From positions 1,188,001 to 1,252,000 of the forward strand of contig NC_064004.1 of assembly GCF_932276165.1 (NCBI RefSeq): 64,000 nt of DNA, written 5' to 3'. Numbering within the stretch: position 1 is the stretch's first letter; every line of letters starts with the position of its first letter. Source of the DNA: Plutella xylostella (taxonomy: Eukaryota; Arthropoda; Insecta; Lepidoptera; Plutellidae). This document shows positions 1-8,912 of the stretch, piece by piece. Position numbers and translations under genes: made by a program. Under the pieces are notes generated by a model. It saw only the letters and a list, made by a program, of their open reading frames with translations. It was not told where the DNA came from and did not search any database.

Positions 1-32
1 GTTTTGTAAAGTTTATTACTGTTGTTTGTCCT

Positions 33-79
33 AATAAATAAAAAAAAAAAAATAAAAAAAATAAAATAAAAAAAAAAAA
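33..79 (+). repeat. A-rich low-complexity tract
   Basis: Almost pure A with a few T, beginning with AATAAATAAA. It resembles the poly(A) end of a retroelement or transcript copied into the genome, whose body would lie left of the window. Direct observation; the origin is inferred. Confidence 0.6.
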
Positions 80-439
80 GTTGGTATTCGTTCTTTAAAC
101 ATGCAGAGATGCCTAACTAATGGTAGGGTAAGTTTTAGGATATTTAAGGAAATGTCTTCACTTTTGAGGAGCAGCGGCGAACAGACCTGGACACAAGAAG
201 AGAAGAACTGAAAGCCAGACCACCTGCGGCAATAGTACCTGTGGCGGACTCATAGGCACTAGTTCAGATGAAGATCAACAGATGGCGCTCGGAACGCAAT
301 ACAGAGAAGATGTATGGGAACTACGCAAATTACTATGAAATCCTACATCGCGCATTCGAAGTTTCTCACCTACTCTGTAATATATAGAAATCCCCAACGC
401 TAACCGTCGGGCAGCTGCCCGCCAGGCCACACACAGGAT

Positions 440-650
440 CCTCCCTTTGCATGGTTCTACCACCTCCAGCATCTCCATATACCTATACAATTACGAAAAT
501 GGGTCACTGAAATGTGGCATATACGGTCGGACATTTAACGCCAAGATAGGCTACATAAACCACATCCGGGCACCAACGAAGCCTAACTCTTCACTAGCAG
601 TCGCCGTAGCCGTATCGGCTAGGAAGAAGACAAGTTTTCGGACCTAAGCT
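440..650 (+). pseudogene. Possible decayed LINE C-terminal fragment
   Basis: The plus strand reads a short open segment containing CGIYGRTFNAKIGYINHIRA, which resembles the zinc-finger-like tail (C..CGR.F.A.IG..SH.R) at the C-terminus of some LINE reverse transcriptases; the second cysteine of the pair is replaced by Y. Upstream bases (about 170-440) are GC-richer than the surroundings but interrupted by stops. I read this as the end of an old 5'-truncated LINE. Family not assigned; weak evidence. Confidence 0.3.
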
Positions 651-659
651 TCCCAGAAT

Positions 660-1379
660 CCATCCAAGGGAAACAGATAGGTAAGTAATCGAACAATTAA
701 CTAAAATTAAGGTACCCACACCTTAAAGTAATAGATTTTTTCAGTATTCAGGGGCTTTCCTAAATCGTGCATGCAATCTTCCAATACATCTTCATCGCAT
801 TCGCTCCCGTCCACAACCCCTATGATCCATCCCTCTCACACTCTACTCAAAATTAACTCATCAAACATTAGCCGTTCCAAGTATTGAATAATCACTTTAC
901 GCAAACCGGCATGCAATTCTGAAAATTAATTAATAATACAAACAAAGAAATGCAATTGAACTATACAAACGAAGCCGCGGAAAAAGCTTAGTATGACTTA
1001 TTTACAAGTCACACGAAAATTGGATTTATTCGACAGACACAAAGTCTTATTTCATCTGAAAGCTGTGTAGTGGCATTTCTATAGCGCCCGCATTGCGGCT
1101 GTCTCGCTCGCACTCGTGTATTGTTGATGTGTGTGTGACGCCCTTTTCTGTAACACGAGGTCCTGTGAAAGGCGCTTGCTTGTGTGCGTAATAAGCAGGT
1201 ATTGCTATCAGTGTGGCAGCGGTGGGGTTTTTACCCGATTTTGGGGGTGTTCAATTTTTTTAATTAAATAATGAACTGTCAGTACTGGCACGTTTGAAAG
1301 AAATTGGTAAAATTACAGTGAAAGTATTGGAAAAGGAAATTAAAAAAGGAAATATTAAAATTAAGTATTAAAGTCCGTC
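660..1379. other. Unassigned AT-rich stretch
   Basis: No open frame or paired ends that I can support. 1075-1230 is locally GC-richer and has short GTGTGTGTG runs; it may be an old repeat. Confidence 0.5.
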
Positions 1380-1399
1380 CGTCCCATCTTCCTTCTACC

Positions 1400-1703
1400 T
1401 CCGCAGAGGCCGGCGCTGCGGCCGGGCGGGCGGAAACGATGAAAGGCCGCAAATATGCATCCCTAGGAGAGGGGTACATGTTTGTGCCTTTCGGAGTCGA
1501 AACCCTAGGGCTGTGGGGACCGGAGGCGCGTCGGCTGCTGCGAAATTGGCAGCAGGCTGAAAGAAGTCACAAGGGACCCTAGGGCTGGCTCGTACCTCGC
1601 TCAAAGGATAAGCATCTCCATACAGCGAGGTAACGCGGCCAGCGTCTTGGGTACCCTACCCGACAGCGGCGGCGAGCTGGCCAGCATTTATGTTCTAGTT
1701 TAG
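1400..1703 (+). pseudogene. LINE ORF C-terminal fragment, frameshifted
   Basis: Two plus-strand frames join into one recognisable C-terminus. The first reads GEGYMFVPFGVETLGLWGPE (about 1465-1525); after a frame change near 1575 the second reads DPRAGSYLAQRISISIQRGN, then AASVLGTLP, and stops at 1701-1703. The pattern VPFGVETLG.WG ... DPRAGS.LAQR.S.AIQRGNAASVLGT is one I know from the ends of animal retroelement polyproteins, but I cannot name the clade. The stretch is far more GC-rich than its flanks. A single frame break and the missing upstream ORF make it a dead 5'-truncated copy. Confidence 0.6.
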
Positions 1704-1827
1704 TGTTTATTATTTAGTTATAAGTCTGTAATTAGTAATTAATATTATCTGGGAATCTTAAGTTACCATACAAAAACTATTAATATTTTTATTGCATTGC
1801 GTGATTGTATTGGCTATACATTATTTA

Positions 1828-1905
1828 TACTCACGAGCAATGAAACGGTTCCAGTAACATATGGAACGTTAAATGGATGATGGAACTGTTCATAGCACGT
1901 GAGTG
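1828..1905. mobile_element. Very short Tc-MITE
   Basis: Only 78 bp, but with both ends of the Tc-MITE family: TACTCACGAGCAATGAAA on the left and the inverse ending CACGTGAGTG on the right, each next to TA. The interior is almost entirely lost. Confidence 0.65.
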
Positions 1906-1907
1906 TA

Positions 1908-2600
1908 TAGTTAAAAAAATACTGGGGAAATTCATCTCTGGAAGGGGTGAAACGAGGAAGCAAAATTGTTAGGGGAAGGTAGGAGAGCTAAAAGGAGTTT
2001 ATTTGAGTAGAAGGGATTTTATGGAAGGGAAGCGGAGAAGAGGGGACGATAAAGAAGGGAAAAGGTGAGGAAATCGTATTAGGTGAGGTAAGACTAAGCA
2101 GTCGGACCAAGTGTTCAGAGGGTAAATGGATGGGGCGGAGAGATGCGGATAGAAGGGGAGAGGAGAGGACGGGACCAATTTGAGAACTAAGAACTAATTA
2201 TGCATGGTTACAGAGGTCAAATAAATATAAGAACAGGCTGCTTGGAAGTCGGACGAAGGAGACCTTTATAGGAAAACATTTTAAGGCGAACACATTGTTA
2301 CTTCAAATTAAGTTAATATTAATATTTAAGTAAGTAATGAAACTAATGAAGTTTCAAAGGGAAATTGACTATTAGATTCATAAATATTAGAAAAGTAGAT
2401 CTAGAAATGTCCGAAACAACCTTTAACTACACCTAACTATAATCTTTACAACACGGTGACAAGACACACTCTATATCTTCTCGTTCGTCATCAACGAGTG
2501 AAATAATTTTTCCCTGAATATGGGAATAAAAAGTGGGTAAACGGTAAACTCTAGGCTGGCATCCCCACCTTACAACGGGAGTCGCCAAACAAAATTCCAG
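1908..2600. other. Unassigned stretch, purine-rich in part
   Basis: 1920-2220 is strongly purine-rich (many GGAGAGG/GAAGG runs) on the plus strand; no gene or end structure seen. 2300-2600 shows nothing definite. Confidence 0.45.
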
Positions 2601-2777
2601 CCCCTTCAGTTCACATCGGACCCTTCCCCAGTGCGTTGCGTGCGGACATCTTATCACGAAAACAGTGTTTTTGATAAAAATCGAGTGTTTTATTCTGTGT
2701 TCTGTGATAAAAAACCGTGCAGTGATTGAATACCGCCAACTATTTTGACAGCCATGTTTGCAGTTTCCCGCCAATAG
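2601..2777 (+). other. Possible non-coding first exon ending at a splice donor
   Basis: A GC-richer patch starts with an initiator-like TTCAGTT (2605-2611) and ends in AATAG|GTAAGT, a perfect 5' splice donor, at 2777/2778. No TATA box or long frame is visible. It could be an untranslated first exon of a host gene or part of a transposon leader. Speculative. Confidence 0.2.
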
Positions 2778-2783
2778 GTAAGT

Positions 2784-4036
2784 TTGACGTTTGTTTTGTT
2801 TTTATTTTTACCAAAACGTAAAAAAGCTTTCTTCGCAGCCGGAGGTTGTAGTGGCCAGTGTTTTTGAGAATTAAGTTCTTTTCATGTGCATAGTTATCGA
2901 CTTTAGTTTTAATTTTCGAATTATATTCCATGTTTCGTAATATTGGATGTGCTCATATAAGAGCGATTTATAAACCAGTTTCGTCAACCAATAAGAACGG
3001 AGACCCAAGAGCTTTCAATTAAAGTCTTCAATTCAATGAATTAAACATTTGTTTTTGAATAACCTCTTTGGTAGCCCGCATTTGAAAGACCTAAATATCT
3101 AACTACCTTTTATAAATACCTATCAGGTAATAATTTAAGCACCTAATAAGTACTTAGGTAGGTACGAAATTTTCAATAAATATCTGACATGAAATAGTTT
3201 ACAAAGGGAGAATCGGATACATTGGAATAACACCGAAATCCCTACGTACTAATCCACCAAATTATACCTATCATCTATCTTTAGTTACTAGTTTCAAAAT
3301 TACATAATGTATTGGTATTTTTGGTACGATACGGATATGGTAGGTAGCCTATTGAAAAAGTTTTACTTAAGTAAATCTAAATATTTAGGTAGGAACACAA
3401 TAAAAAGGAAAGTCTTTAAACCTAGGCACTTACACTTACATGATACATCATAGGACCTAGGTATTCGCCGATACCGCGGTAAACCTAGGACCGGTCTAGT
3501 GCACCTACCTAGCTATTAGATTTGCATGGATTTTCTAGTTTGAAGCTTTGTTCGCTAAACTTTGACTAGAGCTAGATTGTGTCTAGCCTCGGGCTATGGT
3601 TTGGATATTCTAAGCTAAGCTATTTTCTGTACGTACAGTCATGACATGAGCATTATCATGTAGGTACCTATAGGTACACTTTTGTATCCTCACGAAATAA
3701 AATTTGTTAAAATATAGGTACTTGCTTAAACATGAAGTAAGTGTCACACAAGACAAGTTATGGCCAGCTTCTTAACTTACCTACTTTGTATTTTTTTATC
3801 TGTGCTTAGGGTCCTGCTTCTACAATGAACAGGGGTCATCGCGAAGTCAAAACGAAGTAACATTTTTACAATAAATTTTAGTGTCAAATTCAATAAAATT
3901 TAAATCGGGAAAACGTTGTTAAAACAATAGTTCGCAACAGGGAGCCAGACATTTCACCATGGGCTATGCTCATAGGTTAAATACGAACATTGTAGCGAAA
4001 CGGATATCGGATCATAGCATATTAATTAACTATATA
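2784..4036. other. Unassigned AT-rich stretch
   Basis: No ORF, no paired ends. Many TAGGTA/TACCTA words, common throughout this genome's non-coding DNA. Confidence 0.5.
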
Positions 4037-4286
4037 CAGGGTGTTGCAAAAAGGGTATACTAAGCTGAAACCTACATGTGCAGCATGTTATCTGAAATAA
4101 GAATTTGAAAAGTCGCGAAAAAAATATTTCATTTTCCATAGACACTTTGTTGGTCACGTGACTTTTACTATGGAAAAAAATATTTTTTTTTCGCGAATTT
4201 CCAAATTCTGATATCAGTTTCGGGCTTAGATATAACATGCTGCACATGTAGGTTTCGGCTTAGTATACCAATTCTGCAACACCCTG
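4037..4286. mobile_element. A-MITE copy 1 (near-palindromic, TA target)
   Basis: Starts CAGGGTGTTGCAAAAAGGG and ends with the inverse GCAACACCCTG, flanked by TA on both sides. The two halves are nearly complementary over most of the 250 bp (CTACATGTGCAGCATG occurs in both arms), so the single strand would fold into one hairpin. TA duplication suggests the Tc1/mariner group. Other copies: 31229-31494, 38560-38822. Confidence 0.85.
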
Positions 4287-4591
4287 TATATCGATTAACT
4301 ACTACAATTTTGGTTCTTTATACTTAGGTAAATATCTATGTAGGTATTACTTGTAAAACAAAGAAATGATTTAAATTTGTTTTCAGTAAAAATCAATAGC
4401 TCGCTTGAAGACTTAAGGTAGTTTCTTGGGCCCGGCTTATCTTTTCTTTTACACTCAGTATATCCTCCTGACACCTGGCGTGCTATGAGTAGGACATTGA
4501 AAAAAAAATATATTTATAGTTTAAAAATACCTATATTAAAAGTTTTATGGAGTATCCCTGTTATTCCTTTAAAATTATATAAAGTACCTAT

Positions 4592-5090
4592 TAGGGCATG
4601 CAATACCGGAACTTTTTTCAATACCGGTATTGAGTTCCGGTATTGCAACTCAATACCGGGATCCCGGTATTAATACCGGTATTAGATTTCCTTGTAATAA
4701 ATGGCATATATTATGATTAAAGGTCGTATAGGTCAAAATAAAACGAGAAAAAGCAATTAAATTCAGTATTTTATAATAGATTTTTACGAGAATTGAGTAT
4801 TAGAGTTTAAATTTTACAATAATTATTATTTTTACATCCAGTGTCCGTTTACGCATGGACAACAGTAGATATCAAACGGCCGAAAACTGCATGAAACGGT
4901 TGGAAACAAGTGCGCTTTCACAGTACATAGGAATACTATATCTTAATCGCTTTATTATAGCCTAAAAAAGTCCGATTCCGGTATTACTTCAATACCGGTA
5001 TTAACTTTCAATACCGGTATTGAAAAAAGCGTGAATTTTGTCCCTAATACCGGTATTACGAATACCGGTATTGCGGTATTGCATGCCCTA
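4592..5090. mobile_element. hAT-type MITE with subterminal AATACCGGTATT clusters
   Basis: Terminal inverted repeat TAGGGCATGCAATACCGG on the left; the right end reads CGGTATTGCATGCCCTA. An exact 8-bp target duplication GTACCTAT lies at 4584-4591 and 5091-5098, the hallmark of hAT elements. Both ends carry clusters of the palindrome AATACCGGTATT and half copies (4618-4682 and 4978-5080). The centre (4685-4975) is AT-rich and has no ORF, so the element needs a transposase in trans. The clusters are probably transposase binding sites (inference from hAT biology). Confidence 0.9.
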
Positions 5091-5098
5091 GTACCTAT

Positions 5099-5869
5099 CC
5101 CTTAAACAATTTGTTTATCATATTATAAGCAGTCTTATAGATTTTATTTACATGAATGTGCCATAATTTAGTACATTTAAGAATTTTTCCTGATAATGAT
5201 ACATCTCATTGTCGACAAGAGATTTCGTCACAAAAAACGTTCATTTTTTCACAAAGTCCTTTGTGGCTGAACTGTATTTCACTGTATTTCTTTATGTTTG
5301 ACACCGAATGAAAAAGACGAAATGTACTTACTTATAAGTTTCGTTTGTATCATGTCATGTGCACTAAGTACATAAATCCATGATTAAAATAATATTTGTA
5401 AGTATTAATTCGGTATGTTAAGTAAAATTAAATGATGCTGATTCCAAAACCATTTCGAGATATTGTCCTCCTAGTCAATGTTTCATTGATAAATAAATAA
5501 AATAGCGAAAGATTCCGATTTTATTAACAAAAACATAAAAATACTTTGTCCTTCTAAACGCTCCTCAACGTCATAATTTCAGTATTTATTTCCTTTCTTT
5601 TCAAAAATTACAATACTTAGCAATGCTATTATCACTGTTAGTGTATCAAACAGACAGGAAACCATAATAAAGTACCACAGAAAACCTATTTTTAATTACG
5701 CATTATTTCAAAAATAAATTTCGCGTAAAGTAACGCGTGACGTCACGCGGTACAAAAAGAGCGGATCCTTAAAAAAATCTAAAAAAATAACCAGAGCATC
5801 AAAATCAAAAATCTTCAATTAGTGTCTCAAATTTCCACATACTTCAATAAGAAATGATAAAAAAATTAC
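5099..5869. other. Unassigned AT-rich stretch
   Basis: No ORF or end structure. One feature of note is ACGCGTGACGTCACGCG at 5733-5749, a near-palindrome around TGACGTCA, a CRE-like sequence. Confidence 0.45.
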
Positions 5870-5894
5870 CATACCGAGTCGCGTGCGATGAATT

Positions 5895-6560
5895 AGTTCC
5901 AGTGACAATATAGTACCAAATTACAACTAAACGGAAAGGGCTAGCTTGATGACACTGTCTGCATTGAACATTAAAATTTATCAGAGCATCAGAATATTAG
6001 CAACTAAAAAATAACTATTATTGTGTTCAAATTTCAAATTCAATATTTTTTTTATATTGGGGCCATTTGGTGTCTGCATTTTTATGTGGAACTTTTTAAT
6101 TAAGCGTCAATTCACACGTACCACAACCACACCACGTCGCAGCGACAAAATGTGGTCAAGCTGTGGTTACGTGTGAATTGTGTGACAGCGGCTTTTTGCA
6201 GTTGCGTTGTGGCAGCGACAAAATGTCGATGTGGTTGCGTTGTCGCTGTCATTGCGATGTGGTAACCACGTCGTCGTGTGCAGTTAATACGGAAAACAGG
6301 TTGCCGCGATGCCGCCGCCGCTTAGCGGCGTTGCCGTTGCGATGTGGTTGCGTTGTGGTTGCGATGTGGTTGCGATGTGGTCGTATTACACAGGTGGTCG
6401 ATAACAACGGCAAAATGTGGCACGTGTGAATTGGATTATTCATTGTCAATACAAAATATACGCCCGACCACATCGCGTGGTTGTGGTGTGGTTGTGGCTG
6501 TGGTGTGGTTGTGGTACGTCTGAATTGACCCTAAGTAGTGTGAATACGTTCATAGAGAAT
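5895..6560 (+). mobile_element. Old Tc-MITE interrupted by a Harbinger-type MITE
   Basis: The interior words of Tc-MITEs (CCAGTGACAATA, ACCAAATTAC, GCATCAGAATATTAGCAACT, TTGGGGCCAT, TGTGGAACTTTTT) run from 5899 to 6100. The expected right end is interrupted at 6104-6531 and continues as a decayed AAGTAGTGTGAATA. The left end is lost. Confidence 0.5.
6104..6531. mobile_element. Harbinger-type MITE with GTGGTTGCGATG repeats
   Basis: Ends are inverse: GCGTCAATTCACACGTACCA on the left, matching GGGTCAATTCAGACGTACCA read inward from the right; CAACCACACCAC follows in both arms. TAA flanks both sides (6101-6103, 6532-6534), the 3-bp target expected for PIF/Harbinger. The centre (6160-6400) is a degenerate array of GATGTGGTTGCGTTGTGG-like units. 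No transposase; the frames crossing it are repeat artefacts. Confidence 0.75.
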
Positions 6561-6651
6561 GTTTGGAGCAATAATTTTCCCTGACACTGAAATGCGTACT
6601 AGTTATTATTCTGTGACTGCGTCGGACCTGTGAGAGCACAGAAGCAAAACT

Positions 6652-7030
6652 GCCCCCCTACTCTTGAAAGGCAATGTATTGCGTCTGTCTTGAGTAGTCA
6701 ACATTAAAAAAATCATAACTTCTCTTCAAAAACGATTTTACAATCAAGATAATCAACATAAGGCCTTTTTTTAGAACCTAGCAGTAAGAACCAAGTACCC
6801 AGACTGTAAAATTTATTTTAGATTTTGGCCGAAAAAGCATTTTTTGGTCTTTTTGCAAGTTAACTTCTAAATTGTAGGTATTATATTATTGTTTCTAGGT
6901 TCTCCAAATAGGCATTACCTAGCTGATCTTCATTTTTACTTTTTGAAAAAACACCACTGAAAAGAAGTTACGATTTTTTTAATGTTGGAAACGCAGGACA
7001 GGCGCAATACATTGCCTTCCAAGAGTGGCA
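6652..7030. mobile_element. B-MITE copy 1
   Basis: Left CTACTCTTGAAAGGCAATG, then TATTGCGTCTGTC; right end is the inverse (GACAGGCGCAATACATTGCC). Arms match over about 70 bp, including AAAAAAATCATAACTTCTCT. A second copy lies at 40956-41367. Superfamily not determined. Confidence 0.75.
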
Positions 7031-7069
7031 CCACTGATATGTGCGAATGGGCCTTTAACGACAGTTTAG

Positions 7070-7271
7070 TAAGGCCTTGGTCTCCTATTTACGCCGCAGG
7101 TCGCGTCCAGCGTCACGCCGTAGGCCGCGTCACGATGCTCACTATAGAAATGTACTGATGCGGTCTCCCTCACACGCCGACGTTGGCGCGTAGATGTAGT
7201 GAGCATCGTGACGCGGCCTACGGCGTGACGCTGGACGCGAACTACGGCGTAAATAGGAGACCCGGGCCTAA
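7070..7271. mobile_element. GC-rich palindromic MITE
   Basis: Arms of about 75 bp: GGTCTCCTATTTACGCCG on the left, with CGTCACGCCGTAGGCCGCGT inside, and the inverse on the right ending CGTAAATAGGAGACC. Loop about 50 bp. No ORF. Family unknown. Confidence 0.8.
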
Positions 7272-7507
7272 GTATTTTTTTTATTCACCCGTCAAAGAAA
7301 CGGGTCGATTTCGCTAACCCGCTTATATTCCCGTCTGAAGATTACCTTACAAGGCTTCTTTTGGCACAAAGAATAGGCGTCCTTAGTTTTGGTAGTTTTA
7401 CACGAAAAACAATTCAGAAGGCGATTGCATTCCCTTTGTTTGAAAGAAAATACATGCTTAAAAGTACCTACAATCTACACTCACGAGAAATGAAAAAGTT
7501 CTACTTA

Positions 7508-7630
7508 AGCTGCGTACAGACCGGGCCAACGAACGGTTATCCCAACGATGGATATTTATCAAACATAATACAGGGCAGATAAGGTCGAAACCCGTTCGTT
7601 GGCGTTCGTTGGGCCGGTCTGTACGCAGCT
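7508..7630. mobile_element. 123-bp Harbinger-type MITE
   Basis: Inverted ends AGCTGCGTACAGACCGG (left) and CCGGTCTGTACGCAGCT (right), with CAACGAACG continuing the match. TTA flanks both sides (7505-7507, 7631-7633), fitting a PIF/Harbinger 3-bp target. Its right end supplies the ATG and first codons of the LINE ORF1 frame that follows. Confidence 0.8.
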
Positions 7631-8453
7631 TTATAGAAACGCCGACACCAAACGTATCCGTATCCGTAACAAAAGAAAACGTCACGACGAAATAACCACA
7701 GAACTAGAAGAATTTAAAGAAGACATGAAAAAAATGCTTACCAGGCTCTTTGCTGAGCATAAGAAGGATTCGGAAGGAATTATGCCTACTTTAAAGGAAA
7801 TAAAAGTCGTGAATACTAATATTGAAGCTTCAATATCTTTTCTTACGGCCCAAAACGAAGAGCTTAAGAAGAAAATAGAATTGTTAGAGAGCCAATCTAA
7901 GGAAGACAAGAAACAGATTAAGTCATTAGAAGAGAAGATTGAAGACCTACAGAGAGGGCAAAGAAAGTGTAATATAGAAATAAAGAATGTGCCCATAGTG
8001 GGCCAAGAAACGAATGCGGATCTCCTGAAAATGGCAGCTAGTCTTGGAAATGTATTAGGTAGTGACCTAGACACCAACCACATAAGAGACATCTACCGAG
8101 TCCGAAGCAGAAAGCCCAACGCCCAAAACAGCTCTATCATAATGGAGGTAAACTCTACGTTAAAAAGAAATGACATTATTAAGAAATGTAAAGAATTTAA
8201 CACCAAACAACCGAAACTCTGCGCAAGGCACCTAGGCCTCACCGCAAATACAGAAACCCCCATTTACCTATCAGAACACATGACACCCCGGGGCTCTAGA
8301 CTGCACTTCCTAGCTAGAGACCTAAGCCGATCTAGGTCCTATAAGTTCTGCTGGACTTCCTTTGGTAAAGTCTATATAAGGAAGGATGAGAGATCGCCGG
8401 TAATATGGGTTACGTCTGAGGGGCAGATTCAGCAACTTCTTTCCGAAAAGTGA
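7599..8453 (+). CDS. LINE ORF1 protein, coiled coil plus FP25K-like domain, 5' end replaced by MITE
   Basis: The open frame is 284 codons, but the first ATG and about 11 residues (MAFVGPVCTQL) come from the MITE; LINE-derived coding starts near 7634. Residues about 25-125 are rich in E, K and L and predict a coiled coil (ELKKKIELLESQSKEDKKQI). Residues about 130-284 resemble the baculovirus FP25K-type C-terminal domain common in ORF1 of lepidopteran LINEs: RNA-binding-like IEIKNVP, DIYRVRSRK, YLSEHMTPRG and FGKVYIRKDE. Such ORF1 proteins are thought to bind the LINE RNA as chaperones. Related proteins often start with a cysteine-rich finger, which is absent here, so this copy is probably N-terminally truncated. 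It is followed 9 bp later by a second open frame. Confidence 0.75.
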   Translation: MAFVGPVCTQLYRNADTKRIRIRNKRKRHDEITTELEEFKEDMKKMLTRLFAEHKKDSEGIMPTLKEIKVVNTNIEASISFLTAQNEELKKKIELLESQSKEDKKQIKSLEEKIEDLQRGQRKCNIEIKNVPIVGQETNADLLKMAASLGNVLGSDLDTNHIRDIYRVRSRKPNAQNSSIIMEVNSTLKRNDIIKKCKEFNTKQPKLCARHLGLTANTETPIYLSEHMTPRGSRLHFLARDLSRSRSYKFCWTSFGKVYIRKDERSPVIWVTSEGQIQQLLSEK

Positions 8454-8462
8454 CTACTAATT

Positions 8463-8912
8463 ATGTTACTTTCTTTGTATAATCTAATAAGCCACTATTG
8501 CATGTTTTTGTTACCTAACATTTATATAGTTTTTCTACAGACTTATATCACAACACACTACTCTAGAATAAATGACACATACAACAGTACACAATATACA
8601 TGTTATTTACATTACATAATATACCAATATCACACTGACCAGCAAACCATTTTAATTTCAATAACATCCACACAAAACACATTAAATTCCTCTCATAATA
8701 TCTGGGTAAAATCCATGCTGAATCATAATACACTAGACAATAAACAAAGAACATATTATCTGAAAAAATACACAAATTATATTAACAACAAAACTAAAAA
8801 CATAAAACATTTTAATTGGACACGCACTACTTTTCAAACCTTTATCTCCTTAATACCTACACGATCTACTGGTCCACACATCTCAATGTTTACTTTTATT
8901 TATTATGGCTAG
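8463..8912 (+). CDS. Spacer ORF between LINE ORF1 and ORF2, unknown
   Basis: 149 codons, stop overlapping the ORF2 start: ATGGCTAG holds the ORF2 ATG (8905) and this frame's TAG (8910-8912). The protein is rich in Y, T, N, I and H, with one hydrophobic N-terminal stretch (about residues 2-27) and no motif I recognise. The DNA is A/C-rich and G-poor, which lowers stop frequency in this frame by chance, so it may be only the inter-ORF spacer. If translated, its overlap with ORF2 would suit termination-reinitiation. I doubt it is a protein. Confidence 0.25.
   Translation: MLLSLYNLISHYCMFLLPNIYIVFLQTYITTHYSRINDTYNSTQYTCYLHYIIYQYHTDQQTILISITSTQNTLNSSHNIWVKSMLNHNTLDNKQRTYYLKKYTNYINNKTKNIKHFNWTRTTFQTFISLIPTRSTGPHISMFTFIYYG

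Noticed and set aside
2433..2774. 113-codon minus-strand frame
   Set aside because: No domain, no splice context on that strand; composition like chance reading.
4618..5080. CRISPR-like array from the AATACCGGTATT repeats
   Set aside because: Units are short palindromes with irregular spacing in a hAT-type MITE of a eukaryote.
7682..8092. 136-codon minus-strand frame
   Set aside because: Antisense shadow of the LINE ORF1.
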